This document shows, one piece after another, positions 42,536 through 51,070 of a stretch of DNA of 57,472 nt; within the stretch, counting starts at the first letter, position 1; the number at the start of each line of letters is the position of its first letter. A model generated the notes under the pieces. It saw only the letters and a list, made by a program, of their open reading frames with translations. It was not told where the DNA came from and did no database searches. The DNA is from Lachnospiraceae bacterium UBA7179. Lineage in GTDB: Bacteria; Bacillota; Clostridia; Lachnospirales; Lachnospiraceae. The stretch spans positions 15,780 through 73,251 of the forward strand of contig DKVL01000050.1 of the NCBI GenBank assembly GCA_002491195.1, read 5' to 3'. A program made the position numbers and the translations under genes.

Positions 42536-43969
42536 TTGGAGTACAGAAAAGATGATATCGTGGCATTAGAGATTGAGGATATGGGAATTGATGGGGAGGG
42601 TATTGGAAAGGTTGATGGTTTTACCTTCTTTGTGAAGGATGCAGTGATTGGAGACAGGGCAGAGGTCAAGGTCATGAAGGTGAAAAGAGGTTATGCATAC
42701 GCCAGACTGATGAACATTATAGAGCCCTCCCCTAACCGTGTGGAACCGAGATGCATCTATCACAGGCAATGTGGCGGATGTCAGATACAAGCGCTTGATT
42801 ATAAGGTGCAATTGGCCTTTAAGGAGAACAAAGTCAAAAATAATCTGAACAGGATCGGCGGTTTTTCCAGGGAACAGCTTGGACAGGTGATGGAGCCAAT
42901 CGTGGGGATGGAAGAGCCGTTTTATTACCGAAATAAGGCCCAGTTTCCGATTGGAATGGATAAAAATGGTGAGCCTGTGGCAGGTTTCTATGCTGGCAGA
43001 ACCCACTCGATCATACCCAATACAGACTGTGCGCTTGGCATTAAGGAGAATAAAGTAATTCTGGAAATCGTGTTAAGCTATATGAAACAATACAAGATCA
43101 TGCCATACGATGAAACGACCGGACAAGGGCTTGTACGCCATATTTTAATACGAAAAGGTTTTGCGACGGGAGAAATTATGGTGTGCATTATTATAAACGG
43201 TGAGCAGCTTTCTCATGCGGACAAGCTGGTGGGGGAACTCAAAAAGGTCAGCGGTATGACAAGCGTTTCGATCAATGTCAACAAGGAAAATACAAATGTT
43301 ATCATGGGAAAAGAATGTCATACGATATGGGGGCAGGATACGATAAGCGATGTAATTCACATGCGGAGTATAGAGAGCATCGATGCAGGAAATGACACGA
43401 TTATTTCAGAGGACAGCGGGATAACATTTGCCATCTCACCACTGTCCTTTTATCAGGTAAATCCGATTCAGACGGAAAAGCTTTACAGTCTTGCATTGGA
43501 CTATGCGGGGTTGACGGGAACTGAGACCGTATGGGATTTATACTGTGGAATCGGCACGATCAGTTTATTCATGGCAAAGAGGGCAAGACAGGTCTATGGC
43601 ATTGAGATTGTGGAGCGGGCAGTCGTGGATGCGCGGGAGAATGCGCGCCGGAATCACATAGAGAATGCACAGTTCTATGCAGGAAAAGTCGAGGAGATCT
43701 TACCCGAACTTTATGAAAAGGAAGGCATCTATGCTGATATTATCTGCGTCGATCCTCCGCGCAAGGGTTGTGATATGGCATGTTTGGAGACAATTGTGAA
43801 AATGGCGCCGAAAAGAATTGTCTATGTAAGCTGTGATAGCGCTACCCTTGCGCGGGATTTGAAGTATCTGTGTGCGAACGGGTACGAGCTGCAGCGCGTG
43901 CGGGCTGTGGATTTATTTGCACAGACTGTGCACGTAGAGTCAGTTGTGAAACTTTGCCTGAAAAAGTAG
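42536..43969 (+). CDS. 23S rRNA (uracil-5)-methyltransferase, RlmD/RlmCD type
   Basis: This protein of 477 residues methylates a uracil of 23S rRNA with SAM. It has an N-terminal TRAM-like domain (about 1-60), an iron-sulfur cluster region (RCIYHRQCGGCQ plus TDCALGI), and a SAM-dependent domain with WDLYCGIGTISLFMA, the catalytic YVSCDSATLARDL and VDPPRKGCD. The ATG at 42530 sits one base from GGAGG, too close for normal initiation; the in-frame TTG at 42536 is seven bases from it and is the probable start. Both give nearly the same protein. It is 21 bases after the YhaM-like gene. Confidence 0.92.
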   Translation: MEYRKDDIVALEIEDMGIDGEGIGKVDGFTFFVKDAVIGDRAEVKVMKVKRGYAYARLMNIIEPSPNRVEPRCIYHRQCGGCQIQALDYKVQLAFKENKVKNNLNRIGGFSREQLGQVMEPIVGMEEPFYYRNKAQFPIGMDKNGEPVAGFYAGRTHSIIPNTDCALGIKENKVILEIVLSYMKQYKIMPYDETTGQGLVRHILIRKGFATGEIMVCIIINGEQLSHADKLVGELKKVSGMTSVSINVNKENTNVIMGKECHTIWGQDTISDVIHMRSIESIDAGNDTIISEDSGITFAISPLSFYQVNPIQTEKLYSLALDYAGLTGTETVWDLYCGIGTISLFMAKRARQVYGIEIVERAVVDARENARRNHIENAQFYAGKVEEILPELYEKEGIYADIICVDPPRKGCDMACLETIVKMAPKRIVYVSCDSATLARDLKYLCANGYELQRVRAVDLFAQTVHVESVVKLCLKK

Positions 43970-44000
43970 TATTTATCGGTGTATAGAGAATGTGAAACAG

Positions 44001-44063
44001 GGCAGTTATGTGTAGGCAAAACTGCCGGCACCCACAAGGCAAAATGGTTACATTATAACTGCC
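44001..44063. repeat. Inverted-repeat element upstream of the AraC locus
   Basis: GGCAGTTAT (44001-44009) and ATAACTGCC (44055-44063) are perfect complements. Inside, GGCA at 44015-44018 pairs with TGCC at 44023-44026. No T-tract follows, so a plain terminator for the methyltransferase gene is doubtful. It has the shape of a small mobile or regulatory element. Confidence 0.4.
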
Positions 44064-44082
44064 AAAACAGAGAAAGTAAAGT

Positions 44083-44304
44083 ATGAAGCGGTATTTAAAT
44101 GAAAGAATAATGCGGATGGATATCCATGCGGAGAGGGCTGACGAGCTGCTTGAAGAGATTGACAGATTCTGCGTAAAAAAATCTGCCTATGTGCTTGAGC
44201 GTGTCTGTACACGGTATTCTGTCGGAGTGACGCCAGTGTATTTTTTAAACTGTCTCATAAAGTGCAGATCCGTCGCATACCCACAGAAGAGACTCAGCTG
44301 GTAG
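44083..44304 (+). other. Orphan ORF of uncertain coding status
   Basis: This 73-codon ORF begins after GAGAAAG and its first 40 residues (NERIMRMDIHAERADELLEE and so on) look like a real helical protein start, but from 44187 onward it runs antisense to the end of the AraC gene. It could be the 5' end of a gene truncated here, or a chance ORF. I do not recognise it. Confidence 0.2.
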
Positions 44305-44993
44305 ATGCTCATGTCAGTTGTGGCGAGATAAAATTTTGCGAGTTCGATTCTGGCAAGTATGATATCATGCTGGCAGGAGCAGCCAAAAAAGCGCCTGTAA
44401 AGGTGCTGGAAGTGCGAACAGCTCAGGCACAGTGTATCTGCGAGCCGGCTGACCGACCATTCAGTGGAAGGCGAATTGTGTATCTGTGTTCGGATTCTGG
44501 CAAAGTCCCGGTAATATTTTTGAAATGCTGGTGAGACAGTGGGATCACTGACCGTTTTATTCAGCTCCTCGTCCAGCGCACATAGAAAGATGTGCATGAG
44601 CCTGTCGAGCGTGTCTTCCCGGTAGATTCCATCTGCGTGAAATTCGCTGGAGATGATCTTTGCGTAGTCAGACAGCCTGCGGAAATCGCGCGGCTGCAGG
44701 ATGACACCGTATGAAAAGGCAAATGTTTTCATCAAATCTGTATCAGTTTCAAAAAGGTCAAAATGAATCCAGTCGTCATTGTAGTCAGCGGTGTCGCAGC
44801 CGTAATGGATTGGCGTGCCGGGCGGAAACAGCAGTACAGAGTTTGGTGTAACTGTACATTTTACATTATTGATATAAACCCATGCCTCCTGTTTAACAAG
44901 CAGAAAAAGGTAGTCGCTAAGCCCTGTGGGATGAAAAATGTCACAGGGCTTTTTGTGATGGGAATCATGTCCGCAGTTAAATACTTTTATCAT
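44187..44993 (-). CDS. AraC-family transcriptional regulator
   Basis: This 268-residue regulator has an N-terminal cupin-like sensing domain (about 5-150) and a C-terminal pair of helix-turn-helix motifs (about 165-265), with WSVSRLADTLCLSCSHFQHL and YQLSLFCGYATDLHFMRQFK followed by KYTGVTPTEYR. It probably controls the divergent GH88 gene and the sugar genes beyond it, whose promoter region it faces. The ligand is unknown, likely a sugar or uronide. The start codon is the ATG at 44993, with GGAGGACG upstream on the minus strand. Confidence 0.92.
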   Translation of the reverse strand: MIKVFNCGHDSHHKKPCDIFHPTGLSDYLFLLVKQEAWVYINNVKCTVTPNSVLLFPPGTPIHYGCDTADYNDDWIHFDLFETDTDLMKTFAFSYGVILQPRDFRRLSDYAKIISSEFHADGIYREDTLDRLMHIFLCALDEELNKTVSDPTVSPAFQKYYRDFARIRTQIHNSPSTEWSVSRLADTLCLSCSHFQHLYRRFFGCSCQHDIILARIELAKFYLATTDMSIYQLSLFCGYATDLHFMRQFKKYTGVTPTEYRVQTRSST

Positions 44994-45152
44994 TTGGATC
45001 GTCCTCCAATCGCCATGGTTTCAAACAGTATCAAAGACATATCAATCAAGAAAAGCACAAAATGTCAGTTAATTACAGTATATGTCATTGTCTGCAGCGT
45101 GTCAAACCTTTATAGTAAAAATGTATCAAATAAAACGAATGGAGGACAGTAT
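44994..45152. other. Divergent regulatory region AraC/GH88
   Basis: This 159-bp region separates the AraC gene and the GH88 gene, so it probably contains both promoters and the AraC binding sites. TTTATAGTAAAAATG near 45109 is a candidate -10 region; no clear direct repeats stand out. Confidence 0.4.
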
Positions 45153-46307
45153 ATGACTGACAGGGATCAAGCGTGGATTTCGGACACGATGGACAAAATC
45201 AGGGAAAAGATCGGATGGGTAAGCGAGAAAAATAAGGATAAGATTCCGTACACGACCAATGAAAACGGTGATTATGATGACCGGAGCGACATGACAAAAA
45301 AATGGAATGCGGACGACGGACTCAACTGGTGGACAAACGGGTTCTGGGGCGGTATCATGTGGCTGCTCTACCAGGACACAAAGGACGAGCGCTACGCTGC
45401 CATCGCAAGAACGTGTGAGAGAAAGCTTGAGCAGACTTTTTCGGATTTTTACGGGCTTCATCACGATGTGGGGTTTATGTTTATGCCGACTGCAGTGGCA
45501 GATTACAGGATCACAGGGAATGAAGAGGCGAAAAAGGCTGCACTGCATGCGGCAAATCTTCTGGCGGGGCGTTTTAATCCGCAGGGTAATTTTATCCGTG
45601 CATGGAATGATTCACCAAATCAGGATACCAGAGGGTGGGCGATTATTGACTGTATGTTCAATATATCCCTGCTGTACTGGGCGTCGGAGGAAACTGACGA
45701 TCCGCGGTATCGTCAGATTGCCATGCGGCACGCGGACAGTGTTATGACGCATTTTGTCAGACAGGATGGATCGTCGATTCATATCGGGGAGTTCGATCCC
45801 GAGACAGGTGCATTTGTGAAGAGCCGTGGTGGACAGGGTTATGGGGAAGGTTCCGCATGGACGCGCGGACAGGGCTGGGCACTGTACGGATTTGTCAACA
45901 GCTATATCAATTCTGGAAAAGCAGAGTATCTTGATACGGCAAAGAGAGTGGCGCATTACTGTATTGCCAATATTCCGGAGAGCGGAATCATTCCTGTTGA
46001 TTTCAGGCAGCCTGCAGAACCTGCGTGGGAGGATTCCTGCGGCGCCTGCGTGATTGCAGGGGGACTGATTGAGCTGGCAAATCATGTACCGGATATCGAA
46101 AAACAGATTTATCTGCGCCCGGCCGTAAAAATATTGAAGGCGATTACAGAGAAAAGGGCAGATTGGAGCCATGACTGCGATGCAATTGTACAGAACTGTA
46201 CAGGGGCGTACCATGACAGAAGGCATCACTTTACAATGGTGTATGCGGATTATTTCTATATTGAAGCAGTTTATAAATTGAACAGGACGGGAATCTTTAT
46301 GTGGTGA
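45153..46307 (+). CDS. GH88 unsaturated glucuronyl hydrolase
   Basis: GH88 enzymes remove the unsaturated uronic acid from oligosaccharides released by polysaccharide lyases. The 384-residue protein has the all-helical (alpha/alpha)6 barrel, with WWTNGFWGGIMWLLY, HHDVGFMF (Asp105) and RGWAIIDCMFNISLLY (Asp166), the positions of the two catalytic Asp residues in the family. GEGSAWTRGQGWALYGF is also conserved. A long frame opens at 44763, but GGAGG at 45141-45145 marks the ATG at 45153 as start. No signal peptide is seen, so it acts in the cytosol on imported sugars. AraC faces it, ROK and transport genes follow. Confidence 0.93.
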   Translation: MTDRDQAWISDTMDKIREKIGWVSEKNKDKIPYTTNENGDYDDRSDMTKKWNADDGLNWWTNGFWGGIMWLLYQDTKDERYAAIARTCERKLEQTFSDFYGLHHDVGFMFMPTAVADYRITGNEEAKKAALHAANLLAGRFNPQGNFIRAWNDSPNQDTRGWAIIDCMFNISLLYWASEETDDPRYRQIAMRHADSVMTHFVRQDGSSIHIGEFDPETGAFVKSRGGQGYGEGSAWTRGQGWALYGFVNSYINSGKAEYLDTAKRVAHYCIANIPESGIIPVDFRQPAEPAWEDSCGACVIAGGLIELANHVPDIEKQIYLRPAVKILKAITEKRADWSHDCDAIVQNCTGAYHDRRHHFTMVYADYFYIEAVYKLNRTGIFMW

Positions 46308-46350
46308 TGCAGGTTCCAGATTTTTACCTGTTGTGAAATGATTGGAGATT

Positions 46351-46502
46351 ACAGTTCAGCCCAGGACTTCGCACTGTGCTGCGAAGTCCATAAGAATGTA
46401 TAGTGGTTGAGATGCATCAAGCCACGGTACGTGGCTTTGACATCTGCGAAGCGGTTTTTGCATGGCTTGATGCCTGTAACAGGAAGCCGGAGGTTGAACT
46501 GT
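46351..46502. other. Structured intergenic element with competing stems
   Basis: This 152-bp region between the GH88 and ROK genes has an outer pair ACAGTTCAGCC/GGTTGAACTGT (46351-46361, 46492-46502; one mismatch), a perfect 10-bp hairpin GGACTTCGCA/TGCGAAGTCC (46364-46373, 46380-46389), and AAGCCACG/CGTGGCTT (46419-46426, 46430-46437). GCATCAAGCCA (46414-46424) also pairs perfectly with TGGCTTGATGC (46463-46473), so the AAGCCA strand has two competing partners. No terminator T-tract follows. It may be a leader regulating the ROK gene or an inserted repeat. Confidence 0.6.
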
Positions 46503-46521
46503 TATAATTGGAGGAAGTCGG

Positions 46522-47469
46522 ATGCGTATAGGGGTTGATATAGGCGGTATGTCAGTCAAAATAGGTCTGGTGGAAAGACAGGGGATTGTCTCAAGGGAAG
46601 TGATCAAAACAGACAGTGATGGACAGACGCCCTATGAATTGATCGAAAAGATAGCAGATGCAGTAGAACTGCTTTTGCATAAAAATATGCTCACTGCAGG
46701 GGCGTGTGATGGACTCGGTATCGCCTGTCCGGGAACAGTGGACGCGGAAAGTGGTACTGTCACATATTCCAATAATATTGGATGGGAAAATGTCCCGATA
46801 CTTGGCCTGCTGCAACAGAGATTCAATATTCTGATGGCACTCGCAAATGACGCCGATGCAGCGGCGCTGGGCGAGGTGATCTGTGGCGCGGCAAAAGGCA
46901 AAAACAGTGCAGTACTGCTTACTCTTGGCACCGGTGTGGGCGGCGGTGTTATACTCAATAAAAAAATTTTTTCCGGCTTTCTGAGAGGCGGATGCGAGCT
47001 GGGACATATGGTAATTGAGCGCAATGGAAAAGAGTGTACCTGTGGAAGAAAGGGCTGTCTTGAGATGTATGCGTCAGCGACAGCACTGATGAATCGGGCA
47101 CGTGAGCTGACAGAAAAAAATCCCAATACATTACTGCATAAAATGACGGGGGGAATCCTGTCAGATATTGATGGAAAGATTATTTTTGAGGCAGCGAAAA
47201 AAGGGGATGCGTTAGCAAATGAGGTTGTGGACAGATATTTGGAGGATCTAAGTATCGGTATTGCCAACATTATTAATATTTTCAGGCCAGAGATCATTAT
47301 TCTTGGCGGAGGAGTTTCGGCACAAAAGAAGTATCTGACAGATCAGCTGCAAAAACGTGTGGACAAAATGTGTTTTGGCGGGGTACATGGTGAAATTCCG
47401 TCGATTGTCACATCAGTGCTTGGAAATGATGCGGGTATTATCGGAGCAGCATATCTGGCAGGAATGTAA
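46522..47469 (+). CDS. ROK-family sugar kinase
   Basis: This 315-residue kinase resembles ROK glucokinases. The ATP-binding N-terminal segment DIGGMSVKIGLVE, the sugar site with NDADAAALGE, GTGVGGGVIL and the zinc-binding ROK motif CTCGRKGCLEMYAS are all present. It has no N-terminal helix-turn-helix, so it is an enzyme and not a repressor. It probably phosphorylates a hexose or aminosugar brought in by the nearby ABC transporter, which would fit breakdown of a glycosaminoglycan-like polymer. GGAGGAAG precedes the ATG. The GH88 gene lies 214 bases upstream, across the structured element. Confidence 0.92.
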   Translation: MRIGVDIGGMSVKIGLVERQGIVSREVIKTDSDGQTPYELIEKIADAVELLLHKNMLTAGACDGLGIACPGTVDAESGTVTYSNNIGWENVPILGLLQQRFNILMALANDADAAALGEVICGAAKGKNSAVLLTLGTGVGGGVILNKKIFSGFLRGGCELGHMVIERNGKECTCGRKGCLEMYASATALMNRARELTEKNPNTLLHKMTGGILSDIDGKIIFEAAKKGDALANEVVDRYLEDLSIGIANIINIFRPEIIILGGGVSAQKKYLTDQLQKRVDKMCFGGVHGEIPSIVTSVLGNDAGIIGAAYLAGM

Positions 47470-47495
47470 GTGAATATTGGAGAATGGAGAAAATT

Positions 47496-48287
47496 ATGGA
47501 TTTATGTTTTAAGATTTTGGATTCTGACATGAACACGAAAGCCGTAGGCAAGGGGGTGGATGAGGTCAGTCTGGTTTACAGCCAGGCATATGTGCCGGGG
47601 GACAGGATTATACTGGAAACATCAGGCGAATCAGCATTTGTATGGCTTCAGATGGATGATGCGCTTGGCAGGGCACTGGTATATATCACAGGAAATGTGG
47701 AATATATGATTCCGTTTGGTGAGAGGCGTATTAATTTATCACCCAAAGTTTTTTATGGAAATAGGCATCTTTTACATGCCCGTCTTGCAAAAGATTATGA
47801 TGTGGCAGGATACCGCAATCTTGCCCTGAATGTATATGACCAGCATCAGATGATGGACTGTTATCCGCATGCGGTGGCAAATGTGGAGACACGGGGCGAG
47901 ACGGTATTTGCCGCCCAGAATGCAATTGACGGTGTTGTGGTCAACAATTGTCATGGAGAGTGGCCGTATCAGTCGTGGGGAATAGACCGGAAAGAAGATG
48001 CAAAAATTAAAATTGAGTTTGGAAGGTTGGTTGAAATTGACAGGATTGTTTTATATACGAGAGCGGATTTCCCGCATGATAACTGGTGGAGGTCTGTGAA
48101 CTTTACCTTTTCGGATGAAAGCGTACTTGAGATAGCTATGGAAAAGAGCGCTCTGCCGCATGAGATAGAATTTCCGGCAAAACGTGTAAGCTGGCTGGAG
48201 ATGAATCATATGGTAAAATCGGAAGAACCGTCGCCTTTTCCAGCGCTGACGCAGATTGAGGTTTACGGCAGGGAAACAAAGCAGTGA
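47496..48287 (+). CDS. Probable carbohydrate-binding protein, F5/8-type-like
   Basis: This protein of about 263 residues is not one I can name surely. The C-terminal half (about 120-260) reads like a galactose-binding-like (F5/8 type C) beta-sandwich, with AQNAIDGVVVNNCHGEWPYQ, SWGIDRKEDAKIKIEFG, VEIDRIVLYTRADF and QIEVYGRE, the usual order of the fold. The N-terminal half is a second beta-rich region (SLVYSQAYVPGDRIILE). No signal peptide or membrane helix is present, which is unusual for such modules, so it may act in the cytosol. ATG 47484 overlaps the ribosome site; 47496 has GGAGA five bases upstream. It lies 26 bases after the ROK gene and ahead of a terminator. Confidence 0.6.
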   Translation: MDLCFKILDSDMNTKAVGKGVDEVSLVYSQAYVPGDRIILETSGESAFVWLQMDDALGRALVYITGNVEYMIPFGERRINLSPKVFYGNRHLLHARLAKDYDVAGYRNLALNVYDQHQMMDCYPHAVANVETRGETVFAAQNAIDGVVVNNCHGEWPYQSWGIDRKEDAKIKIEFGRLVEIDRIVLYTRADFPHDNWWRSVNFTFSDESVLEIAMEKSALPHEIEFPAKRVSWLEMNHMVKSEEPSPFPALTQIEVYGRETKQ

Positions 48288-48460
48288 GCAGAAGAGAATG
48301 AGACATAGAATACAGTGTTGCACAAAGTGATGTATGAGAGGTTATCTGGAATGAACAGCGGGAATGATGGGTAAGGGAGGCATTGGGTAAATGTTCCTTG
48401 TATGCCGAGAATGAGTAAGACATTGGTATCGTAGGTCTTGGGTGGGCGACGGAAATGGAG

Positions 48461-48495
48461 GAAAAAGCGTGTGTTTGTCAGAACCACGCTTTTTC
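48461..48495 (+). terminator. Terminator of the GH88-ROK unit
   Basis: GAAAAAGCGTG (48461-48471) pairs perfectly with CACGCTTTTTC (48485-48495) around a 13-nt loop. The T-run in the right arm makes it an intrinsic terminator that probably works in both directions. Confidence 0.75.
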
Positions 48496-48548
48496 TTATG
48501 CGAGTTCTCAAAAAATACATCTTAAAAATACGTATATCAAACTAAAAA

Positions 48549-48590
48549 AACACTATTTTTATATCCGCTTATTATTGCTATAGTAGTGTT
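48549..48590 (+). promoter_or_regulatory. Candidate promoter and operator of the ABC transporter genes
   Basis: AACACTA (48549-48555) and TAGTGTT (48584-48590) are perfect complements. A -10-like TATAGT (48579-48584) overlaps the right arm. The -35 region lacks a good hexamer, so a regulator is likely needed. The palindrome is a candidate operator. Confidence 0.4.
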
Positions 48591-48658
48591 ACAAGATAAC
48601 AAACGGATGCGGGCGCACTCCAAAATGACAAAATATGAACGAAGGGAAGGAGAATCAT

Positions 48659-50074
48659 ATGAAAAGGAAATTGGTATCAGGAATTATGGCTATGGCAATG
48701 ATGACAACGTTATTGTCAGGTTGTGGGAACGGTGGAGCAGACAATGCAGATAATGTACCTGCGGCGGATGCAGGCACACAGAAAACGGAAAACCAGCCGG
48801 CGGCAGAGACTTCGGCAGCAGGTAATGACACACAGGAGGCAGGCGGAAAGGATTCCATCGTGACAGAGCCGACGGAGCTCACATTTATCTTTGCCGATGG
48901 TGATGACGGCGCAAAACAGTCCATGAATGCGGTCGTGGATAAGTTTAATGCTACTTATGAAAATATTACAGTGACCATAGAACCGGGAAATGGAGGTGCT
49001 TACAGCGAATTTATCAAGACAAAGGACAGTGTGGGGGAATTTCCTGATGTGATGGAGATGAGGGATACTGCCGTGTATGTTCGGGCCGGGAAGCTTGCGC
49101 CTCTGCCAGATGACATTGTGAGCCTGTTCAAGACGACGACTGCGTTTGACGGTGCGACTTACACAGCGCCGATCGCAGGTGAGAACACCCAAGGGATCAT
49201 TTATAATAAATCCTACTTTGATGAGAAAGGCTTTGAGGAGCCAAAGACATACGATGAATTCCTTGCACTGTGCCAGAGCATTCAGGATGCAGGCGATATG
49301 TCGCCGTTGGTAGTGGGCGGACAGGATATCTGGCATATGGGATTCTGGTTCTATAAGGCATACAATGACCAGGTGTTAAGTCAGGACGAGGATTTTATCA
49401 AACACTGCTACGAGGGAACGAAGACTTTTTCGGATGACACGATCAAGAATACTTTTACCGAGCTGCAGGATATCTTACAGTATGCACAGGATGGATGGGT
49501 GTCAACTCCGGATGCGCAGATCACAACATTTCTTGTGAACGATATGGCTGCGATGATGTATTCCGGCACGCATATGTTCTCGCAGATCGAACAGGCGGAT
49601 CCAGATTTTGAGATGGGCTGGTTTGCGATTCCAAGTCCGGATGGTAAGACAAGACTTGTGGGCGGTGGTGGCGCCAGCGGGCTGGCCATCTCTGCGGAAG
49701 CAGCACAGGATCCGAATAAAAAAGCAGCTGCGGAGGAGTTCATCCGTTTCTTCTACGCACCGGAAAACTATTGTGTATACTGCCAGACTTTGAGTGCGAT
49801 ACCGTCAACCGTGGCAGATCTTACACTTGATGTATCTCCTGTTTTCCAGGAGGTGATTGATGCGACAGCTACTGCCGACAAGCTTTCACCGATGTGGAAC
49901 TCGATGACAGGCGATAATGAGCTTCCGCCCGATTTCAGAAACTTTACATATAAGACACTGATTGAGGTGCTACAGGGTACAAGGGATATTGATTCCGCAT
50001 GTGAAGAGTTGGTAAAAACATGGAATGTCGGAATGGAAAGCTTTAACCCTGTAACAGGTGTAGGCATTGAATAG
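48659..50074 (+). CDS. Sugar ABC transporter substrate-binding lipoprotein
   Basis: This 471-residue lipoprotein binds a sugar outside the membrane for import. The signal peptide ends in the lipobox LLSGC (lipidated Cys22), followed by a low-complexity Ala/Thr/Gly linker to about residue 65, and then a type 1 extracellular solute-binding fold (LTFIFADGDDGAKQSMNAVV, TVTIEPGNGGAYSEF, NDMAAMMYSGTHMF). Members of this family serve CUT1 transporters for oligosaccharides. AAGGAG precedes the ATG at 48659. It heads an operon with two permease genes; as in many CUT1 systems no ATPase gene is present, so a shared MsmK-type ATPase is probably used. Confidence 0.93.
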   Translation: MKRKLVSGIMAMAMMTTLLSGCGNGGADNADNVPAADAGTQKTENQPAAETSAAGNDTQEAGGKDSIVTEPTELTFIFADGDDGAKQSMNAVVDKFNATYENITVTIEPGNGGAYSEFIKTKDSVGEFPDVMEMRDTAVYVRAGKLAPLPDDIVSLFKTTTAFDGATYTAPIAGENTQGIIYNKSYFDEKGFEEPKTYDEFLALCQSIQDAGDMSPLVVGGQDIWHMGFWFYKAYNDQVLSQDEDFIKHCYEGTKTFSDDTIKNTFTELQDILQYAQDGWVSTPDAQITTFLVNDMAAMMYSGTHMFSQIEQADPDFEMGWFAIPSPDGKTRLVGGGGASGLAISAEAAQDPNKKAAAEEFIRFFYAPENYCVYCQTLSAIPSTVADLTLDVSPVFQEVIDATATADKLSPMWNSMTGDNELPPDFRNFTYKTLIEVLQGTRDIDSACEELVKTWNVGMESFNPVTGVGIE

Positions 50075-50100
50075 GAACAGTTAGGAATAAAGGAATTTGA

Positions 50101-50122
50101 GGGCGGCGGAAAGATGCCGCCC
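50101..50122 (+). other. Stem-loop between binding-protein and permease genes
   Basis: GGGCGGC (50101-50107) pairs perfectly with GCCGCCC (50116-50122). No T-tract follows. Hairpins here commonly protect the upstream mRNA or cause partial termination, so the binding protein is made in excess over the permeases. Confidence 0.6.
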
Positions 50123-50185
50123 GGGATTTCTAAGGCTGATATGGTGCCTGCAGATTGTTAGGAACAGAGAAGGAGGTAGGATTTC

Positions 50186-51070
50186 ATGAAACAAAAGAGA
50201 GGAATTGACAAGGTTACGATTGCATTTATTGCGCCTGCTTTTATTTTTTTTACCCTTTTTATCATTGTACCAACGATTTCCAGTGTTTATTATAGTTTTA
50301 CATCATGGGATGGAATCAGTCCCAATGTAAAGTTTATCGGACTGGCAAACTACAAGGAGATTTTTACGAGTGCGAGATTTGGAAATGCCCTGAAAAACAC
50401 AATAATCCTCACCGTATTTATCTCTGTGTGTGAAAATGTTATGGCGCTTGCGCTTGCGCTGATCGTGGACAATGTCAGGTGGGGGAAGAATGTGTTTCGC
50501 AGCGCATTTTACCTGCCAGTGCTGATAAGTGGTATCGTATCAGGTTTTATCTGGAAGATTATGTACAATTACAATTTTGGCACGTTTAACACGATTCTCA
50601 AAAACATCGGTCTTGAGGATGCGCGGCAGGACTGGCTTGGAAATACTTCATTGACACTGATTATGATCGGTCTGGTGTTGATCTGGAAAGGGGCAGGTTA
50701 TTACATGATTATTTATCTGGCATCACTTCAGAGTGTATCGACCGATCTGCTCGAGGCAGCCCAGATTGATGGTGCGACAGCGATGCAGCGTTTCCGGCAT
50801 ATCACAATCCCTATGATATCAGGTGCTTTTACGATCAACTTCACACTGTCCCTGATCAACGGATTAAAGGTCTTTGATCAGATCAATGTCATGACGGACG
50901 GAGGTCCTGGTTTTACATCGGAGACGCTGGTATACCTGTTGTACAAGGTAGGGTTTAACGAAGGGCGTCAGGGATTTGGAACCGCAGTGGGAATTATGCT
51001 GTTGTTTATCATCATTGTGCTGAATACATTGCAGCAAAAGTTTTTGAGAAGCAGGGAGGTGCAGATGTAA
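50186..51070 (+). CDS. Sugar ABC transporter permease (MalF-like)
   Basis: This 294-residue CUT1-type permease has about six membrane helices, the first at residues 10-32. The cytoplasmic EAA loop reads EAAQIDGATAMQRF, the ATPase-contact site. It pairs with the MalG-like protein encoded next, with which it overlaps (stop 51070, start 51070). GGAGG precedes the ATG. It moves the sugar bound by the upstream lipoprotein across the membrane. Confidence 0.94.
   Translation: MKQKRGIDKVTIAFIAPAFIFFTLFIIVPTISSVYYSFTSWDGISPNVKFIGLANYKEIFTSARFGNALKNTIILTVFISVCENVMALALALIVDNVRWGKNVFRSAFYLPVLISGIVSGFIWKIMYNYNFGTFNTILKNIGLEDARQDWLGNTSLTLIMIGLVLIWKGAGYYMIIYLASLQSVSTDLLEAAQIDGATAMQRFRHITIPMISGAFTINFTLSLINGLKVFDQINVMTDGGPGFTSETLVYLLYKVGFNEGRQGFGTAVGIMLLFIIIVLNTLQQKFLRSREVQM

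Larger units (their letters stand above)
48288..48658. other. Intergenic region before the sugar ABC transporter
   Basis: This 371-bp gap contains the terminator at 48461-48495 and the transporter promoter with a palindrome at 48549-48590. The first 170 bases hold no recognisable feature. Confidence 0.6.
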
